A stretch of 64,000 bases of DNA from Candidatus Fraserbacteria bacterium (GCA_029262795.1 JAJCYT010000021.1:115763-179762); one strand, 5' to 3'; shown: positions 8,571-19,986, numbered from the stretch's first letter. Notes: generated from the letters alone by a model not told the origin. A program made the numbers and translations.

Positions 8571-8592
8571 AAAAGGCACAACTTGTGCCTTT
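8571..8592 (-). terminator. Probable rpoC terminator
   Basis: A perfect 9-bp inverted repeat (AAAGGCACA/TGTGCCTTT, loop of 3 nt) lies 15 nt beyond the rpoC stop on the minus strand, followed by a short T-run (TTTT counting the stem end). The T-tract is short, so termination may be partial. Confidence 0.55.
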
Positions 8593-8606
8593 CTGACTGT
8601 CGTTTT

Positions 8607-11600
8607 TTATGCTGTCACTGCGGTTTCTTCTTCCGCAGCTTCAGGCTGATCACCATTTTCAGTTGAATCGCCAAATCGGGCCGCATACCCTGTGCCAGCG
8701 GGCACCAGGCAACTGACAATCACGTTGGCCTTCAAGCTTTCCAATGGATCGTAGGCGCCACGCATGGCCGCCTGATCCAACACCATCGTGGTGCGCTGGA
8801 ACGAGGCCGCACTCAACCAACTCTTGCTCTCCAAAGCGGCTTTGGAAATTCGGAGCAGGATGCGCTCCCCTTTGGGCAAGCGTTTTTCGCGGATACGCAC
8901 AGTCTCCGTCTCTGAATCTTCAACGCCCTGGATAACCACTTCCTCAATCCGGTGGTCCAACCACTGAGCAACGAGCTGACCGTTGATCTGCTGCCCTTCC
9001 ATCCCAACAATATGATTGTTGTAATCGCGCAAATCTTCGGCAAGCAAAGCACCCATCAGGTTTTCTTTTTGCAGCCGAATCTGCTGGTTGTCTTCGATCA
9101 CGCTTTGAGTGGCACGTCTAAATTCTTCCAACGTGACGATTTGGTTGGGGGTAAATTCAGAATCGCCAGCGTCTTCAATGCTCACGTTGTTGAGCATCTG
9201 GCGGATCACCAACTCGATGTGTTTGTCATTGATGTCCACCCCCTGGCTTTTATACACCTTGTGGATTTCGGTCAGCATGTAATCGCGCGTGGCACGCACA
9301 CCAGCTTCTTTCAGCAACACGTGCGGCGAAATTACACCCTTGGACACCAATTCACCCTGGCGCACCTTGTCGCCTTCATGCACCAATGGCGAGTTGACCA
9401 GGGTCAGCGTGGTTTCAAAGTGATAAGTCACTTCCACCGTGTCGTCATCAATGGATTCAACTTTTTCAACCACCGTGTTGGCATCAAAACCGTCTCCAGC
9501 CACACCCAAAATAGATTCCCCAACATTGACCTTATCGCCCGCTTGCTTGTTCAGCACAATGTCGTCACTCAAAGGAATCAATTTGCCTTCGGCCTCGGGG
9601 TCAAACACCACCACGCGCTGCGGCGTGAGGTAAACGCGACCTTCCTTCTCTGTGGTCAACGGGTCGGCGTTGGCTGCCTTGGACAGCACCCCGCCCTCTT
9701 TGACATCGTCATCGGGAGCCACGATAATTTCAGCTTCCAATGGCACCAGATAGCGAATTTCTTGTTCGTCTTCGCTAACGACAACCACGGTGCGATTGCC
9801 ATTTTCTTCATTTTCCTCGATGTGTTTGACCTTGCCCGGGCGCTGCGCGACCAGCTCAGGAATGTCAAAGGTTTTGGTCAGTTTGGCCCCTGCCTTGACT
9901 TTTTGTCCATCCTTCACCGCAAAGTCCACATCTGAGGGCAAATTAAAGATCACATCATCTTCATCAAGCACCATTGCATAGCGCTGACCATCAATTTCCA
10001 GTATTTCCAAGCGCCCCTTGCGACTGCTCTTGGCGGCAATGAACTGCCCCACCGACACTTGATCCCCAGGCTGCACCTGACACAATACCTTGGGCAGGCG
10101 CACCGAACGCTGTTCGCCTTCAACCAATGCCTGTTCGCGCCCATCCGGCATCGAAGACATGGTTTTGACATGGCCGTTGATGGGAGAAATATCCCCCTGC
10201 GAGCCGCGCAAGGCCTTGCGCGCCTCAAACAATTCTTCAGCACGAGGCAACCCCTGTGTGATGTCCTCACCAGCAACCCCGCCGGTGTGGAACGTACGCA
10301 TGGTCAACTGTGTGCCAGGTTCGCCAATGGATTCAGCAGCAATCACGCCCACTGCCGTGCCCATCCCCACCGGCTGATGGCAGGATAAGTCCATGCCGTA
10401 ACAGTATTGGCAAATGCCCTGGATCGTTTCGCAAGTCAGCGCCGAGCGCACCGTGATGATGGGGCGCACTTCAATGGTTTTGACTTTGTGCTTTTTCATC
10501 TGTTCAATCAGATAAGGGGTGATGTTTTCATCACGGGCCACGATCACCTGTTTGCCTTTGGCGTCGCGCACGTCGACAACACTCTTGGTACCGAGCACCA
10601 GTTCGCTAAAGTTCTTGTCTGAAACTTTAACCTCTAGGGTCAAGTGTCCCAATTCACGTGCTTTTTCGCGATCCATCAAGGTATTGCGCTCAGAAATCAC
10701 TTCTCCATTAAAGCGCACATCGGTGGCCAGATAACGCCCATACAAGCGCGTTTCGATATCCTGCATCACCTGATTCTTGGCATAGTACAACGGGTCCAAT
10801 TCACCCCCGTTGTTGCTACCACAATCAACTTCATTGACCACCAGCTCTTCACAGGCATCCACCAAGCGACGCGTCAGATAACCGGAGTCTGCCGTTTTAA
10901 GTGCCGTGTCGGCAGTCCCTTTTCGGCCCCCGTGGGTCGAGATGAAAAATTCCATTGTGGTCAACCCTTCACGGAAGTTGGAAATCACCGGCAATTCCAA
11001 AATTTCACCGGACGGATCGGCCATCGGACCGCGCATCCCGGCCAACTGTTTTACCTGATTGGAACTGCCGCGCGCGCCGGACTCAACAATGGCGTAAATG
11101 GAATTGTAATTTTTAGATGAAAAGTTTTCCATGGTGGCGACTTCCACTTTGTCCACTGTTTCTCGCCAGATCTTAATCACTTCTTCTTTGCGTTCGGCAT
11201 CGGTGGACATCCCCATCTCAAACATATCATTGATGTGGTCCACACGGCCGCGTGCGCCTTTTAAGATCTCTGGCTTAGAACCAGGGATCAGGCAATCGCG
11301 CACCGAAATGGTCAAACCGGACTGAATCCCATAGGTAATCCCCAGGTTTTTCAAATCATCCAGCAACTCCACCACACGGTCGTTGCCGTGCTCGTGATAG
11401 CAGGCCATGATCAATTTACCGATTTGGCTGGAAGTAAAGACCTTTTCGTAATCTCGCAAATCTTCAGGCAATGCTTGGTTAAACAACACACGCCCCAGCG
11501 TGGTTTTTACCATTTTGCCATCCACACGGATATGCACCAGGCTTTGCAATTTAATGTGGCCTTCTTCCTGCGCGCGCTGGGCCTCCACTTCATCAATAAA

Positions 11601-13619
11601 GTAAGGCAACACTTCATCGTCTTTTTTCTTCTTAGGCTCAATGGCTGCAGAAGTGAGATAGTAGATGGCGAAAATGAAATCCTGCGTTGGCTTACTCAGC
11701 GGGTCCCCACTGGCAGGCGATAAAATGTTTTTCGAAGACAACATCAACTCGCGCGCTTCGCGGATGGAAGCCGGATACAGCGGTACATGCACCGACATCG
11801 TGTCGCCGTCAAAGTCGGCATTGTAAGGGGGACACACGAAGGGGTGAATTTGAAGTGCCTGACCGTCCACCAAAATGGGCTCAAATGCCTGAATCCCCAA
11901 ACGATGCAACGTTGGGGCGCGGTTGAGCAACACAGGGTGCTGTGTGATCAGTTTTTCCAAAATGTCCCAAACTTCGGGCAACTCGCCAGCCAACGCCTTG
12001 TTTTTCAATTCATCGTAGTTGGTAATGGCAATGGGCTTTTCCAGCAACTGCAACTGTTGGTGAATGAAGGGACGGAACAATTCCAGCGCCATCTTTTTAG
12101 GAATCCCGCACTGATCCAATCTCAGTTTGGGATTCACCACAATCACGGCACGGCCGGAATAGTCCACACGCTTACCAAGCAAGTTGCGGCGCAAACGACC
12201 CTGTTTCCCAGAGATACGTTCACTCAGGGATTTCAAAGGCCGGTTGTCACGCCCCAAAATTGGGTTTTCTTTCTTTTCATTATAGATAAGTGCGTCTACC
12301 GCTTCCTGAAGCATGCGGCGTTCGTTACGCAAAATAACTTCAGGGGCGCCCATTTCTTTCAACTTTTTCAGGCGGTTGTTGCGGTTGATGATGCGGCGGT
12401 ACAAATCGTTCAAATCGGTGGTGGCGAACTTACCGCCTTCCAGTTGCACAATCGGACGCAGGTTGGGCGGCATCACCGGAATCACTTCCAGCACAATGTC
12501 CTGGGGACGATTGTGTGAATTGAGCAGATGTTCGACCACTTCCAGGCGCTTGAGCAAACGCTTGCGTTTGCCTTCGCTGGTTTCATCTTCGGCACCCATC
12601 TTTAATTGTTTGGACAATTGGGGCAGGCCAATATTGGCCAGCACGCCCTGGATGCCCATGGCACCGGTGTGTGCTTCAAACTGGCCGCGATAAATGCGCT
12701 CATAAGCATATTTCTCATCTTCCAACAGCAGGTCGCCGACCTGCCCTGGAAAATCGTTGCCGCGAACTTCGGTGACCAGAAACAACAAATTGTCCACTGG
12801 ATCAATAGCACGAGCGCCTTTGAGTTCTGGATAAAAAGTGCGGAAGGACTTCAATTTAAATTCACTGACCACTTCATCCATCATGCCAAAGGGCGATTCC
12901 GCCAGCACGGCGCCAGCCTTGATTTCATCGCCGTCGACAATTTGAAGTTCGGCGTTTTGCGACACCGGATAATCCTTACCGCCAATGCGAACCACGGTGA
13001 TTTCTTCCTGGTTTTCCAGCTTCATCGGCACCACTTCAGCGGTGCCCGCTTCGGCAGCGACCACAGGCTGACCGGCTTCGATGATGTAGCCAGGCTCTGC
13101 TTTGAATTCTTTTCTCTGACTTAAAATTTCATACTGTGTCTTGGTGAGAAACTCCCCCACCATCGGATCGTCTTCGGGTGATTCAGTGACAATAAACAGT
13201 TCTTCCTGTTTGGTTTCTGTTTCGTAGTAGGCGATGCGTTTAAGGGTCACGCGTTTAAGACCCAACAACGTGCTCAACGGACTGGACACCCCTTTAAGGT
13301 ACCAGAAGTGAATGACCGGACTGGCCAAATCAATGTGGCCCATATTCACACGTCGCGCCGATTTATCGGTGACCAGCACCCCACATTTTTCACACTTAAT
13401 GCCTTCATATTTTCGGCCTCGGTATTTGCCACAACCACATTCGTAGTCGTTTTCGGGGCCAAAAATTTCTTCGGCAAACAAGCCGCCGCGTTCGGGTCGA
13501 TGCGTTCGGTAGTTGATCGTTTCCGATTCGGTAATTTCACCTTTGGACCAGGAACGCATCTCGCTTGGAGAGGCCAAACCAATTCTTAGTTTGTTAATGT
13601 CATCGCCGCTGACGAACAT
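8607..13619 (-). CDS. rpoC: DNA-directed RNA polymerase subunit beta'
   Basis: A 1670-residue beta' subunit, longer than E. coli (1407). Near the N-terminus is the zinc ribbon [20 protein letters not shown]. The catalytic Mg motif is [14 protein letters not shown], and the second zinc site [13 protein letters not shown] is near residue 1120. The extra length is mainly two beta-rich insertions: one around residues 150-260 and one after the trigger-loop region around residues 1190-1400, which look like repeated sandwich-barrel units as known from other phyla. rpoB, normally directly upstream, is absent: fmdB is there instead. The start is preceded by GAGGTGA. Confidence 0.97.
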   Translation of the reverse strand: MFVSGDDINKLRIGLASPSEMRSWSKGEITESETINYRTHRPERGGLFAEEIFGPENDYECGCGKYRGRKYEGIKCEKCGVLVTDKSARRVNMGHIDLASPVIHFWYLKGVSSPLSTLLGLKRVTLKRIAYYETETKQEELFIVTESPEDDPMVGEFLTKTQYEILSQRKEFKAEPGYIIEAGQPVVAAEAGTAEVVPMKLENQEEITVVRIGGKDYPVSQNAELQIVDGDEIKAGAVLAESPFGMMDEVVSEFKLKSFRTFYPELKGARAIDPVDNLLFLVTEVRGNDFPGQVGDLLLEDEKYAYERIYRGQFEAHTGAMGIQGVLANIGLPQLSKQLKMGAEDETSEGKRKRLLKRLEVVEHLLNSHNRPQDIVLEVIPVMPPNLRPIVQLEGGKFATTDLNDLYRRIINRNNRLKKLKEMGAPEVILRNERRMLQEAVDALIYNEKKENPILGRDNRPLKSLSERISGKQGRLRRNLLGKRVDYSGRAVIVVNPKLRLDQCGIPKKMALELFRPFIHQQLQLLEKPIAITNYDELKNKALAGELPEVWDILEKLITQHPVLLNRAPTLHRLGIQAFEPILVDGQALQIHPFVCPPYNADFDGDTMSVHVPLYPASIREARELMLSSKNILSPASGDPLSKPTQDFIFAIYYLTSAAIEPKKKKDDEVLPYFIDEVEAQRAQEEGHIKLQSLVHIRVDGKMVKTTLGRVLFNQALPEDLRDYEKVFTSSQIGKLIMACYHEHGNDRVVELLDDLKNLGITYGIQSGLTISVRDCLIPGSKPEILKGARGRVDHINDMFEMGMSTDAERKEEVIKIWRETVDKVEVATMENFSSKNYNSIYAIVESGARGSSNQVKQLAGMRGPMADPSGEILELPVISNFREGLTTMEFFISTHGGRKGTADTALKTADSGYLTRRLVDACEELVVNEVDCGSNNGGELDPLYYAKNQVMQDIETRLYGRYLATDVRFNGEVISERNTLMDREKARELGHLTLEVKVSDKNFSELVLGTKSVVDVRDAKGKQVIVARDENITPYLIEQMKKHKVKTIEVRPIITVRSALTCETIQGICQYCYGMDLSCHQPVGMGTAVGVIAAESIGEPGTQLTMRTFHTGGVAGEDITQGLPRAEELFEARKALRGSQGDISPINGHVKTMSSMPDGREQALVEGEQRSVRLPKVLCQVQPGDQVSVGQFIAAKSSRKGRLEILEIDGQRYAMVLDEDDVIFNLPSDVDFAVKDGQKVKAGAKLTKTFDIPELVAQRPGKVKHIEENEENGNRTVVVVSEDEQEIRYLVPLEAEIIVAPDDDVKEGGVLSKAANADPLTTEKEGRVYLTPQRVVVFDPEAEGKLIPLSDDIVLNKQAGDKVNVGESILGVAGDGFDANTVVEKVESIDDDTVEVTYHFETTLTLVNSPLVHEGDKVRQGELVSKGVISPHVLLKEAGVRATRDYMLTEIHKVYKSQGVDINDKHIELVIRQMLNNVSIEDAGDSEFTPNQIVTLEEFRRATQSVIEDNQQIRLQKENLMGALLAEDLRDYNNHIVGMEGQQINGQLVAQWLDHRIEEVVIQGVEDSETETVRIREKRLPKGERILLRISKAALESKSWLSAASFQRTTMVLDQAAMRGAYDPLESLKANVIVSCLVPAGTGYAARFGDSTENGDQPEAAEEETAVTA

Positions 13620-13724
13620 GAATCACCTCTTAAAAAATTTTCTAAAATTTCTAATTTTAAATCTTTTTAGTGTGAAAACTCTCTGGCACCGAAATCCTTT
13701 TGCTAGAAGAACCTCATCTCGAAA

Positions 13725-14051
13725 TTATGATTTCTTTTTGTCGGTTGTAGATTTTTTTGATTTTGAAGACGTTGTTTTAGATTTAGATTCGGATGTTTTT
13801 TTATCTGTACTTTTGGAAGTGCTGGATGAATCGGCCCCACTTTTTTTGTCGCCATTGGAAGGCGGTCGCTTGCTGTTGTCATTGACATAAAACCCTTTAC
13901 CCTTAAAGGACAAGCTCGGCACGCCCAACATCCGCTCGATTTTTTTAGATTGCTTTTCGCAATTACACACTTTGGTGGGAGGATCGTTGGCAAATTCGAG
14001 TACGTTGAATTCTTTGTCGCACTCGTTGCACTGATAACGATACATCGGCAT
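13725..14051 (-). CDS. FmdB-family zinc-ribbon protein
   Basis: A 108-residue protein starting MPMYRYQCNECDKEFNV, the hallmark of the FmdB/YpsC regulatory-protein family, with a Cys pair CNEC and a second pair CNC near residue 29. The body GVPSLSFKGKGFYVND is also typical. The last 50 residues are a Ser/Lys-rich low-complexity tail. The family's molecular role is poorly known; it is annotated as a putative regulator. It occupies the slot directly upstream of rpoC where rpoB would be expected. Confidence 0.85.
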   Translation of the reverse strand: MPMYRYQCNECDKEFNVLEFANDPPTKVCNCEKQSKKIERMLGVPSLSFKGKGFYVNDNSKRPPSNGDKKSGADSSSTSKSTDKKTSESKSKTTSSKSKKSTTDKKKS

Positions 14052-14296
14052 TTGAGTTCCTTCTCACCATCCAAAAACGCCCTATAGGTCTAAAAACAAC
14101 AGCTTCCTGAGCAAAAGGTTTTTGCAAACCTCTAAATCCGCGCAAATTCAGATTGAGTCGTAAATTGCTAAGTATAATGATGAATTGGACGAATGCAAGT
14201 TTGCCCCAATGTCCTGTGATGCAGACCACACTCCTGCTATTATTCCAGCATGTGTTGGTTGGGAATTTCCCAACCCAGATGAGGAGGAACAGAGAT

Positions 14297-14755
14297 ATGA
14301 TGCGTACCCTTTTAGTTTTGTGCCTTTTTTGCTGGATTATTTCACCCGCAGCGTGGGCACAAGCCGACCCAGAACCCCGTTTACTACAATTTGGCGCAGG
14401 CATTTTGGCCACCATTGCCGATTCCAATGAATTTCCCACCGGCGCCAGCGCCCGACTTTGGCTGCTGGGGCAATATGGGATGGAACTGAGTGTGTTTACC
14501 CGCGAAAGCAACCCCACATTTTCCATTCGCGCCTTTTACCAATACATCAAAACCAATGTCGTGGACTTATATGCTGGTGGTGGCGTGGCCTTTTTCTCCG
14601 AAGGGCTTTCTTTCGATTCCACCCTTCAAGGCGTGCTAGGTATTGAAATTGCAATCAGTGAAAATTTTGTCTTTGCCGTCGAAGTCGGTGGGGTGTTTGG
14701 TGGCCAAGCCGCCATTCCAGTCACTGCTGCAGCCGGTCTTTTTTATTATTTTTAA
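14297..14755 (+). CDS. Small secreted beta-barrel-like protein
   Basis: Start chosen at ATG 14297 (MMRTLLVLCLFCWIISPAAWA) because GAGGAGG lies about 9 nt upstream and a clear signal peptide with AWA-Q cleavage follows; the longer ORF from 14153 lacks this. The mature ~130 residues alternate hydrophobic and polar positions, glycine-rich, and end in aromatic residues (GLFYYF), as expected for a small outer-membrane barrel. No family recognised. A TATAAT box at 14173-14178 could belong to its promoter, leaving a leader of about 110 nt. Confidence 0.65.
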   Translation: MMRTLLVLCLFCWIISPAAWAQADPEPRLLQFGAGILATIADSNEFPTGASARLWLLGQYGMELSVFTRESNPTFSIRAFYQYIKTNVVDLYAGGGVAFFSEGLSFDSTLQGVLGIEIAISENFVFAVEVGGVFGGQAAIPVTAAAGLFYYF

Positions 14756-14763
14756 AGGTTGAG

Positions 14764-16629
14764 CTAACGGCGCTTAAAAGCGCGTTCCAATTCGGGCAAT
14801 CCATACTGAAGAATGATGGGGCGTCCGTGTGGGCAATGAAATGGATTGTCTGCTTTTTTCAGTTGCTTGACCAAGTGACGCATCGCTTCGAGTGGCATCA
14901 GTGTGTTTTTGACCACGGCAGCCTCACAGGATAACGATGCCACCATCACCTCAGCCAATGCTTCAAATGAAGGGTCGCCTTCCTGTTCAATCACTTCCAG
15001 CAATCGTTGCAAAATATGCTGATAACCTGTTTCAGCATGAAATTCCGCCAATGCCTGCGGCCAGGCTCGAACGAGAAAAGTGTCCGGGCCAAAGGCTTCA
15101 ATATCAATCCCAAGTTTCGCCAGCGTGCCCATGTGTTGTCCAAACTGTTGCGCCTGATCCGGCGTCACCTTGATGGTTTCCGGCAACAACATTTTTTGAG
15201 ATTGAATCCCAGTTTCAGCAATCTGCTTCAGAAATTTTTCATACAGCACCCGCTCATGGGCCACATGCTGATCAATCAACTCAAACCCTGATGAGGTTTG
15301 CACCACAATGTACGTGCCATGAATTTGCCCCACCACACGCACTTCCTCAGTCTCTGTTAATGAGGATTGAAATGGTGTGGCTGAAGGCTGAACCGTTTCT
15401 TCAATTGGCGTTGTTTGAGCAGCTTCAACCTTAGGTTGAGACAATGATTCATTGATCGTTTCGGGTTGTCGCTCAGGAAACCGAGAAGTTGAAGCATCTC
15501 TAAGTTCAGTTTGAATCGGTGGCATGGCTTCGCGCCGTTGTTCCAATTCCTCACGCAAATCAAGTTTTTCGACTGCACCCGTTCGCTCGGGCCGATACCT
15601 CAACGCTTCTTCTGCCTGTTTCCATGGCAGGTTCGGCGTGGCATGACTGGACAGCAACGTTTGATTCAATGCCTGCAACAACTCTCGTCGAATGGTTTGT
15701 GCATCAAGAAAACGAACCTCATGTTTTTGCGGATGCACATTGACATCGACCAGATGTGGGTCAAGCTCTATGTGCAAACACACATACGGGTGACGTCCTT
15801 TTTGCAACGTGCCTTCATAGGCACGATTGAGGGTGTAATAAATCACCGCATCACTCACAGCGCGAGCATTGACAAACGTGTATTGCTCATTGCGGTCCGC
15901 TCGGTTCAACTGTGCGGTACTGACCCAACCCCGAACTTTCAAAACGTCACCCTGATAATCGACCGGAACCAGTCCTTTGGCGACTTTGGTGTCATAGAGA
16001 TGTGAAGCAATTTCAATCAGGTCTTGACTTCCAGGTGAATCCAGCACCGTCCGTTTGCCTTGGATCAGTCGAAGATGCACTTCTGGATGGGAAAACAAAA
16101 ATCGCTTCATCAAGCGCGTGATGTGAAGGGTTTCGGTTTTTTCGCTTTTCAAAAATTTGCGGCGTGGGGGCAGATTAAAGAAAAGATCCCTGACTTCAAT
16201 CGTTGTGCCTTGACGTCGACCGACAGCGCTGATGGATTGCACATCACCCGCTTCGATAATGAGTTGATTTCCTTCATCTGTATCGGCTGTTTTCGAGCTG
16301 ACACTCACTTTCGCCACTTCGCAAATAGAGGCCAACGCCTCACCGCGAAAGCCCAGAGTTTGAATGCCGTCTAAATCTTCCTGGGTTGAAATCTTGCTGG
16401 TGGTGTGTCGTTGAATGGCCAGTTCTAAATCTTCTTTTGAAATTCCCTGGCCATCGTCTTCGACGCGAATGAGTTGCAGTCCGCCATTTTGAATGTCTAT
16501 ATCAATGCGTTTGGCCATTGCATCCAGGCTGTTTTCAACCAGCTCTTTCACAATAGAGGCAGGTCGGTCAACGATCTCACCTGCGGCAATGATATTAATT
16601 AAATGTGGGTCAAGCGCTTTGACTTTCAT
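14764..16629 (-). CDS. mutL: DNA mismatch repair endonuclease MutL
   Basis: A 621-residue MutL. The GHKL ATPase N-terminus shows HLINIIAAGEIVDRPASI, ELVENSLDA, DDGQGI and GFRGEALASI. After a ~100-residue low-complexity linker, the C-terminal domain carries LIDQHVAHERVLYE (the DQHAx2Ex4E metal motif with Ala to Val), SCEAAV and CPHGRP. It is therefore the nicking type found in bacteria without MutH. mutS is not in the window. It converges on the 14297 gene and is divergent from the 16723 gene. Confidence 0.95.
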   Translation of the reverse strand: MKVKALDPHLINIIAAGEIVDRPASIVKELVENSLDAMAKRIDIDIQNGGLQLIRVEDDGQGISKEDLELAIQRHTTSKISTQEDLDGIQTLGFRGEALASICEVAKVSVSSKTADTDEGNQLIIEAGDVQSISAVGRRQGTTIEVRDLFFNLPPRRKFLKSEKTETLHITRLMKRFLFSHPEVHLRLIQGKRTVLDSPGSQDLIEIASHLYDTKVAKGLVPVDYQGDVLKVRGWVSTAQLNRADRNEQYTFVNARAVSDAVIYYTLNRAYEGTLQKGRHPYVCLHIELDPHLVDVNVHPQKHEVRFLDAQTIRRELLQALNQTLLSSHATPNLPWKQAEEALRYRPERTGAVEKLDLREELEQRREAMPPIQTELRDASTSRFPERQPETINESLSQPKVEAAQTTPIEETVQPSATPFQSSLTETEEVRVVGQIHGTYIVVQTSSGFELIDQHVAHERVLYEKFLKQIAETGIQSQKMLLPETIKVTPDQAQQFGQHMGTLAKLGIDIEAFGPDTFLVRAWPQALAEFHAETGYQHILQRLLEVIEQEGDPSFEALAEVMVASLSCEAAVVKNTLMPLEAMRHLVKQLKKADNPFHCPHGRPIILQYGLPELERAFKRR

Positions 16630-16722
16630 TACGGTCCCTTGCTACAATCTGCTGAAAAGGCGACATGTCTCTCTATATACAAATCGCTAAGTCAGGATAC
16701 TGGTTTTGCAGGGAGGAACCAA

Positions 16723-17256
16723 GTGGTCCGATCAATTTTTTACACCATCATTTTCATTGTTGTGTTTATCGTTCCTGTTCAGGCGCAATTACAAACCGAG
16801 CAAACCATTGCCGCAGGCTTTAGTGGGGGCATCACCTATTTAGGCGGTTTGCGCGACATCTTAAAAGTCAGCGAACTGTCTGCCTTTTCCGGCACCCTAT
16901 TTTTAGATTTTGATGTGGGTAACGATGGAAATGCTCGTTTGGGTGCAAATTTCGGGGTGGTGGGTGATCTCATTTTCAGTTCATTTGAAACCACGTTCTA
17001 CTGGCGTTTTCCAATCGGCCGATTGCGTGGCATGGGCGGCGGGGGCATGGGTTTGTTCAGTATGCCTGTTGAAACCAGCAGCCCACTGCACATTTCATTG
17101 CAAGCATTGATTGGCATGGAACAGACTTTATTCAGCACGTTCATCGCCAAATTCACCATGCAGGCAACTCAAATCATCAGTGTCACCAAAGGATTCATTC
17201 CAGGGATGCCGTTATTCCGAATTGAAGCTGGTTTCTCAATGTCGTTTCGACAATAA
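16723..17256 (+). CDS. Secreted beta-barrel-like protein
   Basis: GTG start at 16723, chosen because GGGAGG lies 8 nt upstream and the product then begins VVRSIFYTIIFIVVFIVPVQA, a signal peptide ending in AQA/Q. The mature part (about 155 aa) is glycine-rich with alternating hydrophobic residues, ends SMSFRQ, and looks like a small outer-membrane barrel. Its design resembles the 14297 gene on the other side of mutL, but I see no convincing sequence homology. No named family recognised. Confidence 0.62.
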   Translation: MVRSIFYTIIFIVVFIVPVQAQLQTEQTIAAGFSGGITYLGGLRDILKVSELSAFSGTLFLDFDVGNDGNARLGANFGVVGDLIFSSFETTFYWRFPIGRLRGMGGGGMGLFSMPVETSSPLHISLQALIGMEQTLFSTFIAKFTMQATQIISVTKGFIPGMPLFRIEAGFSMSFRQ

Positions 17257-17274
17257 TTTTCTAGGAGATTTTTC

Positions 17275-17736
17275 GTGAATCCAAACATTTATTATGTAAC
17301 ACACGGCTTAGGCGCGACGCCTCATGTTCTCAAACACATCATTCAAACCGCAACCAACATTGACTGGGTAAAACAACCCGATCCAGAACGATTTAATCTG
17401 CGCGACATGATGGCCCACATGGCCGACATGGACGAAGCTTGGTTGGAGCGTGTGTCCTCTATCAGCAAACAACCAGGCGCTTTGATTGTAGGTCGTAACC
17501 CTGATGAACTCGCCAGAATCAACCAGTATGAAACACTCGACCCCAACGACTGCTTGAAACGTTTTCTAGAAAATCGCTCTAAATTAATGGCAGAACTTGA
17601 ATCCTATACGCCAGAGCAATGGTCCATCACAGGCAAACACAATGAATTTGGAGAGGTCAGCATTTTACAAATCACACAGTTTGCACTTGGCCATGATGGC
17701 TATCATCTGCGTCAAACGGTGGAGTGGATTTCCTAA
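17275..17736 (+). CDS. DinB-superfamily protein
   Basis: A 153-residue four-helix-bundle protein of the DinB/DUF664 type. The metal-binding histidine pattern is visible: DMMAHMADMDEAWLERV in the first half and GHDGYHLRQTVEWI at the C-terminus. Members are often thiol-dependent transferases or of unknown role. GTG start with AGGAG upstream; 18 nt after the 16723 gene, so possibly co-transcribed. Confidence 0.75.
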   Translation: MNPNIYYVTHGLGATPHVLKHIIQTATNIDWVKQPDPERFNLRDMMAHMADMDEAWLERVSSISKQPGALIVGRNPDELARINQYETLDPNDCLKRFLENRSKLMAELESYTPEQWSITGKHNEFGEVSILQITQFALGHDGYHLRQTVEWIS

Positions 17737-17743
17737 ATTCTTT

Positions 17744-18283
17744 CTAATTGGCGAAATACATCTGCGGATTGACAAACGGAATTAAAGCCACAACCAAACC
17801 TTGAACATATAAGTTCTTTCTATCTAAAACGTCACGTGTGAGAAAACCCACCGCGCCACCTTTGTGTTTGGTGTTTTGTTCGCCGGAAAGCTCGTCAATG
17901 ACCGTGCCAAGCTCTTTGCGCTGTAACAGGGATTCAACAATTGAGTCAGGCAATTGAAACATCGGGGAATTTCCAAACCCAATATGCTTGTGCTGATCGA
18001 CAATACACATGCCTCCGAAGCCAAACCAGATATTGTTGAGTTGCACAATCCCCCCTTCGACACCCACGAAATAATTGGCTTGGTGATCTTCTTTCTGATT
18101 CAGATCATAAAGTGCTAACGCTCGGTTCTTTGCCCCTTGAAGTGTTTCCTCATTGATGGGTTGATCTGGCACATCGGACGGCACACTGATGCCTTCAACG
18201 TAGACGGCTTCAAAATATTTTTCAAAAGCAGCTTTAGTGGCGGCAACCTTGACTGGATTTTTGGAGCCTACAAGTATTTTCAT
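17744..18283 (-). CDS. yjjX: Inosine/xanthosine triphosphatase (YjjX family)
   Basis: Hydrolyses non-canonical purine nucleotides (ITP, XTP) to keep them out of nucleic acids. The start at 18283 gives MKILVGSKNPVKVAATKAAF, the typical N-terminus; the ORF extension upstream lacks support. Family motifs seen: SVPSDVPDQPINEETLQGAKNRA (spread over residues 35-57), YFVGVEGGI, FGFGGMCIVD and GAVGFLTRDVLDR. Length 179 aa is normal. It is divergent from the carboxyltransferase gene. Confidence 0.9.
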   Translation of the reverse strand: MKILVGSKNPVKVAATKAAFEKYFEAVYVEGISVPSDVPDQPINEETLQGAKNRALALYDLNQKEDHQANYFVGVEGGIVQLNNIWFGFGGMCIVDQHKHIGFGNSPMFQLPDSIVESLLQRKELGTVIDELSGEQNTKHKGGAVGFLTRDVLDRKNLYVQGLVVALIPFVNPQMYFAN

Positions 18284-18387
18284 TGTCGATCTTTCATTGA
18301 TGATGGATTGATTCATACGCTCTCGTTGCAAGCTGCTGGATGGCCTGCCATCATGGAGCCAACCTCAATGTGTCATAAGGAGCAGCG

Positions 18388-19986
18388 GTGCGCGTTATCA
18401 GCAGCAAACTGAATCCCAACAGTCCTGAATTCAAAGAGAATTATCAACATCACGAACAACTGGCGCAACAACTTCACGATGAGCAAAACAAGATTGCTCA
18501 TGAGCGTAATGTAAAAACGTTGGAACGTCAGAAAAAACGTGGCAAGCTGTTGGCCCGCGAACGCATTGAGGCTGTGATGGACCCCGACACACCCTTCCTG
18601 GAACTTTCCTCATTGGCCGCTTACGGCATGTATAAAGATGAGGCTCCAAGTGCAGGTATCGTCACCGGCATTGGACGTGTGCAAGGCCAGGAAGTGATGT
18701 TTATCGCCAATGATCCTACAGTTAAAGGTGGCACCTATTTTCCATTGACAGTCAAAAAACATCTTCGCGCCCAGACCATTGCGGAGGAAAACCATCTGCC
18801 CTGCGTGTATCTGGTCGATTCCGGCGGTGCGTTTTTGCCGCTTCAGGATGAGGTGTTTCCTGACCGCGATCACTTTGGTCGCATTTTTTACAACATCGCC
18901 TGCATGTCGGCCAAGAAGATTCCTCAGCTTGCAGGCGTGTTGGGCTCCTGCACCGCAGGCGGCGCGTACATTCCCGCCATGGCTGATGAAACGGTGATTG
19001 TGAAAGAAAACGGCACCATCTTTCTAGCCGGTCCCCCATTGGTGAAAGCTGCTACAGGGGCGGATGTCACCGCCGAAGAATTGGGCGGGGCCGATGTGCA
19101 CACACGCATCTCCGGCGTGGCCGACCACTTTGCCGAAAACGAACCGCAAGCGCTCGAATGGCTACGCGAGATGATTTTTCATCTCAATCATAAAAAAGAA
19201 CACCCGCTTCAAATCCAAACACCTGAAGACCCTCAGTACGACCCTAAGGAGCTTTTCGGCGTGCTGCCCAAAGATTCCAAGCAGGCTTACCAAGTGCATG
19301 AAGTCATTGCACGATTGGTTGATGGCTCACGTTTTGCAGAGTTTAAATCCCGTTATGCCACAACAATGGTGTGTGGATTCGCCCACCTAATGGGCATTCC
19401 CATTGGCATCGTTGCCAACAATGGTTTGTTGTTCAGAGAATCCTCACTCAAAGCCGCACACTTTATCGAGTTGTGCGGGCAGCGCAAAATTCCTTTGCTG
19501 TTCCTGCAAAACATCACCGGCTTCATGGTAGGCAAAGATTATGAAAACGGAGGCATCGCCAAAGACGGCGCAAAATTGGTGACCGCCGTAAGCAATGTAC
19601 CCGTACCAAAATTCACCCTCATCATCGGTGGCTCTCATGGCGCAGGCAATTACGCCATGTGTGGACGCGGCTACGACCCTCGATTTTTATTCACCTGGCC
19701 CAATTCCAGAATTTCTGTGATGGGTGGTGAACAAGCCGCCAACGTGCTGTGGACCGTTCGTGCTGCAAACCTGGATCACGAGCCAACGCCTGAAGAAGAA
19801 GCCGAATTTAAACAACCCACACTGGACAAATACGAACACGAAAGCAGCCCCTACTACGCCAGCGCTCGCTTGTGGGATGATGGCATCCTGGATCCGTCAC
19901 AAACACGAACGGCTTTGGCATTGGCTATTTCATCCTCACTTAACGCGCCTTGGCCAGAAGGCGGTTATGGCACCTTCAGAATGTAA
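18388..19986 (+). CDS. liuB: Acyl-CoA carboxylase beta subunit, methylcrotonyl-CoA type
   Basis: A 532-residue biotin-dependent carboxyltransferase. The segments [19 protein letters not shown] and [20 protein letters not shown], followed by LGGADVH, match the 3-methylcrotonyl-CoA carboxylase beta branch better than propionyl-CoA carboxylase. In that role it acts in leucine breakdown with a biotin-carboxylase alpha subunit. Acyl-CoA and carboxybiotin sites show as [13 protein letters not shown] and [21 protein letters not shown] start with AAGGAG upstream. No alpha subunit or isovaleryl-CoA dehydrogenase is adjacent; geranyl-CoA specificity cannot be excluded. Confidence 0.88.
   Translation: MRVISSKLNPNSPEFKENYQHHEQLAQQLHDEQNKIAHERNVKTLERQKKRGKLLARERIEAVMDPDTPFLELSSLAAYGMYKDEAPSAGIVTGIGRVQGQEVMFIANDPTVKGGTYFPLTVKKHLRAQTIAEENHLPCVYLVDSGGAFLPLQDEVFPDRDHFGRIFYNIACMSAKKIPQLAGVLGSCTAGGAYIPAMADETVIVKENGTIFLAGPPLVKAATGADVTAEELGGADVHTRISGVADHFAENEPQALEWLREMIFHLNHKKEHPLQIQTPEDPQYDPKELFGVLPKDSKQAYQVHEVIARLVDGSRFAEFKSRYATTMVCGFAHLMGIPIGIVANNGLLFRESSLKAAHFIELCGQRKIPLLFLQNITGFMVGKDYENGGIAKDGAKLVTAVSNVPVPKFTLIIGGSHGAGNYAMCGRGYDPRFLFTWPNSRISVMGGEQAANVLWTVRAANLDHEPTPEEEAEFKQPTLDKYEHESSPYYASARLWDDGILDPSQTRTALALAISSSLNAPWPEGGYGTFRM

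Noticed and set aside
8952..9935. Long plus-strand open frame (327 codons) opposite rpoC
   Set aside because: It is antisense to highly conserved rpoC codons, has His/Phe-rich composition typical of reverse-strand frames and no ribosome-binding site.
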